Assembly (NCBI GenBank): GCA_031581145.1
Contig: JAVLBP010000001.1
Location: 62,001 to 126,000 of the forward strand
DNA: 64,000 bases
From: UBA8296 sp031581145
GTDB lineage: Bacteria; Bacteroidota; Rhodothermia; Balneolales; Balneolaceae
Direction: 5' to 3'
The notes under the pieces are model-generated. The model did no database searches and was not told the DNA's origin. It saw nothing but the letters and a program-made list of their open reading frames with translations. This document shows positions 58,443-64,000 of the stretch, piece after piece (position 1 is the stretch's first letter; each line of letters starts with the position of its first letter). The translations under genes were made by a program, and so were the position numbers.

Positions 58443-61250
58443 TTATTTTGAGGCTTGCTCGAGAGTCCGCTTCTCTTCAGTAATGGCGTATGACTCGATT
58501 TGGTCACCTACTTTCAAATCATTGAAGTTCACGATGCTAATTCCACACTCATACCCGCTCGCGACATCCTTGACGTCGTCTTTAAAACGTTTTAATGAGT
58601 CGATCTGCCCTGTGTAGACTACAATGCCGTCTCGAATGATCCGTACAGGGTTATTTCGCTCAATCTTGCCATCAGTGACATAGCACCCGGCTATCGTGCC
58701 AATTTTTGAGATTTTGAACACCTCGCGAACATCGACCGTACCTTTGATCTCTTCTTTAATCTCTGGGCTCAAAAGACCTTCTAGTGCATCACGAACCTCA
58801 TCAATCGCATCGTATATCACACTGAAGAGGCGTATATCGATGGATTCTGTTTCTGCTAACTTTCTTGCACTACTTGTGGGTCGAACTTGAAAACCAATGA
58901 TGATCGCATCCGACGCAGAGGCCAGCAGCACATCAGATTCAGTAATTGCCCCAGAGCCCGTATGAATGATTTGGACTGTGACTTCATCTGTGCTCAACTT
59001 TTGAAGTGATCCGGACAATGCTTCAATGGATCCATCGACATCAGCTTTGATGATAATGTTAAGATCCTTGACCTCACCCAATGCCATGCGTCTGGCCAGG
59101 TCATCCAAGGTAAGATGCTTGGTCTTGCGAAGAGCCTGCTCACGTTTGATTTGTTGACGACGATTTGCCAGATCCCTTGCCGATTTCTCATCCTTCATTC
59201 CTTGAAGGATATCTCCTGCTTGAGGGATCTCATCAAACCCTGTTAGTTGCAAAGGGCTTGAGGGACCAGCGTTTACAAGTCGCTCCCCAAATTCATTCTC
59301 CATAGCTCTCACTCGGCCTGCTGTGGGTCCAGCAACAAAAGGATCTCCAACTGCGAGGGTTCCTTTTTCCACAAGAACGTTGGCAATAATCCCTTTGCCT
59401 TTGTCTATTCTAGCTTCCAGGATAATGCCTGTTGCACGCCGATCAGGATTCGCTTTAAGGTCTTTTAGTTCTGCTTCGATCAACACTTTATCTAACAAGT
59501 CATCTATTCCCTGCCCTGTCTTCGCTGATACGAGTGCTGATTGGTTTGTGCCGCCATATTCTTCGACGATGACACCATGTTCAGTTAGTTGCTGTTTAAT
59601 TTTGTCTGGACTAGCCCCGTCTTTATCCACCTTGTTGATAGCCACAACAATCGAGACTCCAGCCGCTTTTGCGTGGTTAATTGCCTCAATCGTTTGAGGC
59701 ATCACTGAATCGTCCGCTGCAACGACAAGTATAACAATGTCTGTAATCTGCGCACCCCTTGAACGCATGGCGGTAAATGCCTCGTGACCGGGTGTGTCTA
59801 AAAATGTGATAACGCGTCCATCGTCTGTTTTCACCTCATAAGCTCCTACGTGCTGCGTAATCCCCCCTGCTTCTCCCGCGGCCACTTTTGCAGATCTTAT
59901 GTAATCCAAAAGCGAGGTTTTTCCGTGATCAACATGCCCCATGACTGTAATAATGGGTGCTCGAGGTTTCAAGTCTTCGGGTGCATCGACAATCTCTTCG
60001 ATATCATCCTCGAGCATTTCATCGGCTGTGATGAATTTAACTTCTTGGTTAAACTCTTCAGCGAGTAGCTCAATTGTTGCTGCATCTAACCTCTGATTGA
60101 TAGAAACCATCATCCCGAGGTTCATACATGCCATGATGATTTCATTGGCATTCACCTCAAGGAGTTCAGCTAAATCACTGACAGTCACAAACTCGCTTAC
60201 CTCTAGAACTCCAGCTTCTAGGTCTTGCTCTATTTGTTTTAATTCTGCCTCTTCTGCCCGCTCATCACGGCGTTGCCTGCGTCGTTTTTGACGTTTTGTG
60301 CCGACCGATCCGCCCTGCTTCAACTCTTGCAGGGTCTTTTTCATCGATTTATCAACTTCCTCAGCTCCAACTTTGGACTTCCTGCCTTTACCCTTCTTCT
60401 TGCCTTTGTCCGTAGCACCGTCTGCCACAGGTGCAGCCTCACCAGCAACTCTGTCCTTTTTGCGTTTTCGCGTGGCTGCTGGTTTGCCGGTAGAAACACC
60501 TGTTCGTTTTTCCTCTGAAAATGTGACTCGGCCTAGGACTTTTGTGCCAGATAGTTTGTCAGACTTTGCTCGAATGGTGATTTCTGGATCAACGTCGTCT
60601 TGATTAGCTGCCTTGTCTTCTTCATCAGATTGATCTGTGACATTTGTAGCTTCGCTACGATGATCATCTTTCCCGGATTGGGCATGTTCATCATGATCTG
60701 AATCACGATTCCCCGATTCGGTTTGTTCGACAGCCTCATCAACGCTGGCATCATCATCAACATCATCTTTACCAACATCCTGATGCTCCTCTTTCTGTTC
60801 CTTACTAGGCTCAGTTACATCCTCTTCTTCGGATACGCCTTCAATAAGCTCTGCGTTGGTTGAGTCTGCTTCCTGAGTTTGAGCTTCGTTTGTGGTGTCA
60901 GAATCAGTTTCTTTCGTTGGTTCGTCTGAAGTCGTTTCAGATGCATCTAGCGACGGCTCTGTTGTAGGTTCTAGAGATGGCTCTATTGTAGGTTCTAGAG
61001 ATGGCTCTATTGTAGGTTCTAGAGATGGCTCTATTGTAGGTTCTAGAGATATGTCAGCGCCCCCAGATGCTATGCCATCCCCGTCAGTATCAACACCATA
61101 GGCTTTCTCCAACACCTCTTGCATTTCAGCCGTAATCGTGCTGTTGGGTTTATTGGCTATCTCAAACCCATGACTTTCTAATGCATCTACAATAGAAGCT
61201 GTAGATACATTGTATTCCGATGCAACTTTAAAGAGTTTCTTTTGGCTCAT
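58443..61250 (-). CDS. infB: Translation initiation factor IF-2
   Basis: GTPase that delivers fMet-tRNA to the ribosome. An IF2-N module (residues about 3-55) is followed by a long acidic and Lys-rich linker with an EPTIEPSL-type repeat (about 67-95). A second IF2-N module (about 348-415) leads to the G domain with the P-loop GHVDHGKT near residue 435, DTPGHEAF and NKVD. The C-terminal domains (II, III, IV) end KVGDQIESYAITEEKRTLEQ. At 935 aa the length is explained by the linker. It lies between rbfA and nusA. Confidence 0.98.
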   Translation of the reverse strand: MSQKKLFKVASEYNVSTASIVDALESHGFEIANKPNSTITAEMQEVLEKAYGVDTDGDGIASGGADISLEPTIEPSLEPTIEPSLEPTIEPSLEPTTEPSLDASETTSDEPTKETDSDTTNEAQTQEADSTNAELIEGVSEEEDVTEPSKEQKEEHQDVGKDDVDDDASVDEAVEQTESGNRDSDHDEHAQSGKDDHRSEATNVTDQSDEEDKAANQDDVDPEITIRAKSDKLSGTKVLGRVTFSEEKRTGVSTGKPAATRKRKKDRVAGEAAPVADGATDKGKKKGKGRKSKVGAEEVDKSMKKTLQELKQGGSVGTKRQKRRRQRRDERAEEAELKQIEQDLEAGVLEVSEFVTVSDLAELLEVNANEIIMACMNLGMMVSINQRLDAATIELLAEEFNQEVKFITADEMLEDDIEEIVDAPEDLKPRAPIITVMGHVDHGKTSLLDYIRSAKVAAGEAGGITQHVGAYEVKTDDGRVITFLDTPGHEAFTAMRSRGAQITDIVILVVAADDSVMPQTIEAINHAKAAGVSIVVAINKVDKDGASPDKIKQQLTEHGVIVEEYGGTNQSALVSAKTGQGIDDLLDKVLIEAELKDLKANPDRRATGIILEARIDKGKGIIANVLVEKGTLAVGDPFVAGPTAGRVRAMENEFGERLVNAGPSSPLQLTGFDEIPQAGDILQGMKDEKSARDLANRRQQIKREQALRKTKHLTLDDLARRMALGEVKDLNIIIKADVDGSIEALSGSLQKLSTDEVTVQIIHTGSGAITESDVLLASASDAIIIGFQVRPTSSARKLAETESIDIRLFSVIYDAIDEVRDALEGLLSPEIKEEIKGTVDVREVFKISKIGTIAGCYVTDGKIERNNPVRIIRDGIVVYTGQIDSLKRFKDDVKDVASGYECGISIVNFNDLKVGDQIESYAITEEKRTLEQASK
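60967..61050 (-). repeat. 24-bp tandem repeats in the infB linker
   Basis: Three exact 24-bp copies (60967-60990, 60991-61014, 61015-61038) and half of a fourth (61039-61050), in frame and coding EPTIEPSL units. A diverged copy precedes them at 60943-60966. They lie in the disordered linker of IF-2, where length change is tolerated. Confidence 0.92.
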
Positions 61251-61277
61251 GGAGCGGTATTAATCAACAATTAGGTA

Positions 61278-62651
61278 TTAGACTTCGTCTGTTTCAGCTG
61301 GGTTTTCTGCCTCAACGTTTTGATCTGCTTCTGTTGCTTCTTCAGCAGAATCAGATTCTACGGATTCTGTTGGGTACTCAATTTTTGGCGCCTCGCTGTC
61401 TTCTTCAAATTCAAATGAAATGACTGAAAGAATATTCTGAGCTAGCTCTTTCGTTATGCGGGATTCCGTTCTTGCGACAATTTCATCCGCGTCTAAATCA
61501 ATCACGGCTCGGGCTGTATCGAGTCCGATTTGGCGGAGTTCTTCGATCATTTCAGACCCAAAATCTTCCACAAATTCCATGATATCGATATCGTCTGTCT
61601 CTTCCTCGACTTCGCGATACACATCAATCTCACACTCTGTTAATCTGGTTGCTAACCGAATATTGACTCCATTTTTTCCAATCGCCTTGGACACCTCATC
61701 CGCGGGTACCAACACTTTTGCGAATGTCCCATCCTCATTAAGCTCAACATTCAGAACGTTAGCTGGCTGAAGGGCACGCTTGATGAATTCAATTTTGTCC
61801 GTGGTGTAATTAATCACATCAATATTTTCATTTTGGAGCTCCCTGACCACTGAATGGATTCGCACCCCCTTCATGCCAACACAGGCCCCAACAGGATCAA
61901 TTCGTTCATCATGCGACAGTACTGCTACCTTTGAGCGATTCCCTGGCTCTCGTGAAATCCTCATAATTTCAATGACCCCATCAAAAACCTCAGGGATTTC
62001 ATTTTCAAAAAGTCTCTCCAAAAACATAGGCGAGGTGCGAGAGATTACCACAGAGGGTGTACCATTAAATCTTTTGACCTCTGTGACTACAGCCCGAATC
62101 GAGTCCCCTTTGCGATAGCGGTCTTTGTCGATTTGCTCCCCTTTGGGTAGGTAAAGCTCAACCCCGTTGTGATTCACAAGAATGTCAAAATTGTGTCTAA
62201 CTTGGTAGACATCTCCCAAGACGACCTCACCTATGCGGTCTGAGTATTCATCGAAAATATTCTCTTTCTCTATTTCACGAATGCGTTGAGAGAGTTGTTG
62301 CTTTGCCATCGTGACAGCACGACGTCCAAAGGACTCAATACTCACATCTTGTGCAAATTCATCGTAGAGTTCTAGATCTGAATCTTGTTCTTTGGCGTCC
62401 TCAAGAGAAATTTCCGCCACGGGGTTTGTTAGTTCCTCCGCAGGGACCACCTCTCGAACGTGGAGGATTTGGATTTCTCCACGATCTGGATTCAATATCA
62501 CAGAGAACGCATCATCAGACTCGTATTTTTTGCGAATCATGGATCGAAATACATCTTCAAGTATCTCAAGGAGTGTCTCTCGATCTAGACCTTTTTCTTT
62601 GGCAATTTCGGTAAAGGACTGAACAATGATTTGGGATAAATCGGGTTGCAT
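61278..62651 (-). CDS. nusA: Transcription termination/antitermination factor NusA
   Basis: Modulates RNA polymerase pausing, termination and antitermination. The N-terminal polymerase-binding domain (about 1-130) is followed by the S1 domain (GEVVLGDVYQVRHNFDILVNHNGVELYLPKGEQI), the KH1/KH2 domains (DPVGACVGMKGVRIHSVVRELQNENIDVI and VSKAIGKNGVNIRLATRLTECEIDV), and an acidic Glu-rich tail. The 457-aa length means the C-terminal acidic repeats of E. coli NusA are absent, as in many bacteria. It is separated from rimP by 8 bp and from infB by 27 bp. Confidence 0.98.
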   Translation of the reverse strand: MQPDLSQIIVQSFTEIAKEKGLDRETLLEILEDVFRSMIRKKYESDDAFSVILNPDRGEIQILHVREVVPAEELTNPVAEISLEDAKEQDSDLELYDEFAQDVSIESFGRRAVTMAKQQLSQRIREIEKENIFDEYSDRIGEVVLGDVYQVRHNFDILVNHNGVELYLPKGEQIDKDRYRKGDSIRAVVTEVKRFNGTPSVVISRTSPMFLERLFENEIPEVFDGVIEIMRISREPGNRSKVAVLSHDERIDPVGACVGMKGVRIHSVVRELQNENIDVINYTTDKIEFIKRALQPANVLNVELNEDGTFAKVLVPADEVSKAIGKNGVNIRLATRLTECEIDVYREVEEETDDIDIMEFVEDFGSEMIEELRQIGLDTARAVIDLDADEIVARTESRITKELAQNILSVISFEFEEDSEAPKIEYPTESVESDSAEEATEADQNVEAENPAETDEV

Positions 62652-62659
62652 AGGGTCAC

Positions 62660-63136
62660 CTAAAACGAAGGGGTTACATAAACGTGTTGAATGATAGAAT
62701 GCGGAATCAGAGGAAGATCCTCTGATGTATTGCCTTTAGTTACTGTGAGTTGTACGCCATCCTCGGTGTAATTCTTTAGAACACCTTGTACCTCAATGGC
62801 TTTTCCGCCTGGTTGTTCGCTATCGAGTAGTTCAACTCGTACGGTTCGCCCTTTATTCTTTAAAAATTGCCGTGGATCTGATAAAGGCCTATCTAGACCT
62901 GGAGAGGTAACATTAAGGGTATACGCATCCTCAATAGACTCATGCGCTTCCATGATAAGAGCGAGTTCTTTGCTGATTTTACTGCAGTCATCTACGTCCA
63001 CACCCTTGGATTCGTGATCAATCACGATCCAACACTCTTTACCTCCTTTGGCAACGAGATTCACATCTAGAAGGTAGTATCCATAGGATTCTACAACCGG
63101 TTGTGCTAGTTCTTTTATATTATGTGTAATCGACAT
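62660..63136 (-). CDS. rimP: Ribosome maturation factor RimP
   Basis: 30S assembly factor for the S12/S5 region. The two-domain RimP pattern is visible: ELAQPVVESYGYYLLDVNLV, then CWIVIDHESKGVDVDDCSKISKEL, then YTLNVTSPGLDRPL and the C-terminal SH3-like segment RTVRVELL...IQHVYVTPSF. I choose ATG 63136 (MSITHNIKEL), giving 158 aa. Reading from 63196 would run through the leader terminator hairpin and add 20 residues. It is the first gene of the nusA cluster. Confidence 0.95.
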   Translation of the reverse strand: MSITHNIKELAQPVVESYGYYLLDVNLVAKGGKECWIVIDHESKGVDVDDCSKISKELALIMEAHESIEDAYTLNVTSPGLDRPLSDPRQFLKNKGRTVRVELLDSEQPGGKAIEVQGVLKNYTEDGVQLTVTKGNTSEDLPLIPHSIIQHVYVTPSF

Positions 63137-63164
63137 TAAATGTTCTGGAAAGTACCCTACTGAC

Positions 63165-63187
63165 AATAAAAAAAGCGAGACCCTCGC
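63165..63187 (-). terminator. Terminator-like hairpin in the leader of the rimP-nusA operon
   Basis: On the - strand GCGAG/CTCGC (63183-63187 and 63175-63179) with a 3-nt loop GGT is followed by TTTTTTTATT. It lies 39 bp upstream of the rimP ATG and downstream of the likely promoter region. The only upstream gene is divergent, so it cannot serve to end an upstream - strand gene and would act within the operon leader. Confidence 0.7.
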
Positions 63188-63238
63188 CGGGCTCACTTAT
63201 ATCATAAAGATAACGCATTTCCCTCTAAGAACCAATCT

Positions 63239-63733
63239 ATGACTCCCTCCTCCCTACGCTCCTGGCTCGTGTTGCCAGCGATACTCCTTTTACTTTGGGG
63301 CTGCCAATCTGAAACGGACCCCTCACCTGCCACAGCGAGAGAACTTGTGGTCGAGGATACCATCGAGTTTATCCAAAAGGATGGTCAGCCATTACCCCTT
63401 GAAGTTGCACTGGCTGATGATAACGACGAACGGGCGGCTGGACTCATGCAGATCCGATCAATGGGCGAAAATCAGGGGATGTTATTTGTATTTGAGGATG
63501 AGCAACCACGAAGCTTTTGGATGGCCAATACACCTTTAGCACTGGATATGCTTTTTGTGAACGAATCTTTCGAAATCGTGACGATTCACCGAAATACACA
63601 ACCTTTCTCTGAGCGTAATTTCACCTCGGAAATTCCTGCTAAGTATGTCATTGAAGTCAACGGTGGCTACACAATTAGACATGACATTCAAGAAGGGATG
63701 AGAGTGCGTATCAACGCCTCAGCTTCTGAGTGA
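63239..63733 (+). CDS. DUF192 lipoprotein
   Basis: A 164-aa lipoprotein with lipobox LLLLWGC (Cys about residue 22). The DUF192 (YncE-like ACR) domain follows: LPLEVALADDNDERAAGLMQI, GENQGMLFVFEDEQPRSFWMANTPLALDMLFVNE, and PAKYVIEVNGGYTIRHDIQEGM. The M-x-R and FWM-NTPxxLD blocks are the family signature; its molecular role is unknown. Divergent from rimP. Its last 46 bp overlap the 3' end of the convergent coaE. Confidence 0.88.
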   Translation: MTPSSLRSWLVLPAILLLLWGCQSETDPSPATARELVVEDTIEFIQKDGQPLPLEVALADDNDERAAGLMQIRSMGENQGMLFVFEDEQPRSFWMANTPLALDMLFVNESFEIVTIHRNTQPFSERNFTSEIPAKYVIEVNGGYTIRHDIQEGMRVRINASASE

Positions 63734-64000
63734 AGTTGACGTAGTGAGCCAGAATTGTCGATAACGGTATCGGCATACGCTACCATCTCTTCTTGGGTCA
63801 TTTGAGCGCTCATTCTATCTAATACATGCTGCCTTGACCACCCACGATGGGCCACGACACGCTGAATTCGAGATTCTTTATCTGCAACTATGACGACAAC
63901 ATGGTCAAAACCCTCGGGCCGACCATGGTGGAGAAGTAGTGCAGCCTCTTTTACAAACATCTTTTTACCCTGTCGTTTGGCACGAATGACGTCTTGTTGG
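63688..64000 (-). CDS. coaE: Dephospho-CoA kinase, 5' end cut by window edge
   Basis: Final enzyme of CoA synthesis, phosphorylating the 3'-OH of dephospho-CoA. Only the C-terminal half is inside the window; the P-loop lies beyond base 64000. Typical CoaE blocks visible are KEAALLLHHGRPEGFDHVVVIVADKESRIQRVVAHRGWS, RMSAQMTQEEMVAYADTVIDNSGS. The tail overlaps the DUF192 gene end by 46 bp. The reading frame is open to the window edge. Confidence 0.93.
   Translation of the reverse strand, partial: QQDVIRAKRQGKKMFVKEAALLLHHGRPEGFDHVVVIVADKESRIQRVVAHRGWSRQHVLDRMSAQMTQEEMVAYADTVIDNSGSLRQLHSEAEALIRTLIPS

Noticed and set aside
60298..60603. Open frames on the + strand opposite the infB linker
   Set aside because: Low-complexity complement of Lys/Glu-rich codons, no start context and no recognisable domain.

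Overview
The window is a gene-dense, roughly 45% GC bacterial chromosome segment (by eye, not computed). It comes from the Bacteroidota superphylum, most plausibly Rhodothermota or Balneolota. The evidence is a Por/type IX C-terminal sorting-type domain (YPNPF...FRGKILVI), adjacent PorV/PorQ-like proteins, a DUF4837-type lipoprotein, a xerC-hpf gene pair, a coiled-coil insertion in AsnRS, and many starts without a clear Shine-Dalgarno. HprK and a CrtC-type carotenoid hydratase point away from typical Bacteroidia. I saw no rRNA, tRNA, CRISPR array, IS element or prophage; this is core chromosome with one accessory surface/glycan operon.

Layout. 1-1019: divergent greA (cut by the window edge) and a TrmH-type methyltransferase. 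1038-12294: mostly housekeeping genes on the + strand (metG, a GH13 debranching-type enzyme, a Na+ symporter, efp-accB-accC-gcvH-guaA, a PBP1-fold periplasmic protein). 12342-13720 (-): mltG and a TM2 protein. 13875-21062 (+): cold shock protein, nucleoside transporter, three parvulin-related periplasmic chaperones ending in surA, tadA, and an alpha/beta hydrolase. 21048-23502: divergent carotenoid hydratase and glycosyltransferase genes. 23531-26932 (+): xerC-hpf-hprK-M23 peptidase. 26974-27684 (-): an orphan, atypical response regulator.

27779-36526 (-) is a complete trp operon in the order trpE-trpS-trpG-trpD-trpC-trpF-trpB-trpA, followed by a lipoprotein gene. The tryptophanyl-tRNA synthetase gene lies inside it. 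The 317-bp gap upstream of trpE holds an unannotated attenuator: a 13-residue leader peptide with two adjacent Trp codons, an antiterminator hairpin and an overlapping terminator hairpin with a U-run. The promoter lies inside five degenerate 13-bp tandem repeats.

36844-45983 (+) is an eight-gene operon in which every junction overlaps (ATGA or TAATG): lipoprotein, exported beta-propeller with a sorting domain, two PorV/PorQ-like outer-membrane proteins, glycosyltransferase, polysaccharide deacetylase, glycosyltransferase, UDP-GlcNAc 2-epimerase. It looks like a coupled surface-protein and glycan system, and it is the best candidate here for an undescribed system.

46096-53804 holds a glycosylasparaginase, an outer-membrane beta-barrel, speDE, holA, asnS and an M16 peptidase. 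53809-63136 (-) is the classic rimP-nusA-infB-rbfA-truB-ribF-rpsO-pnp cluster, with a terminator-like hairpin in the rimP leader. The window ends with a DUF192 lipoprotein gene overlapping coaE (cut by the edge) tail to tail. Small in-phase tandem duplications (15-24 bp) recur at four places.
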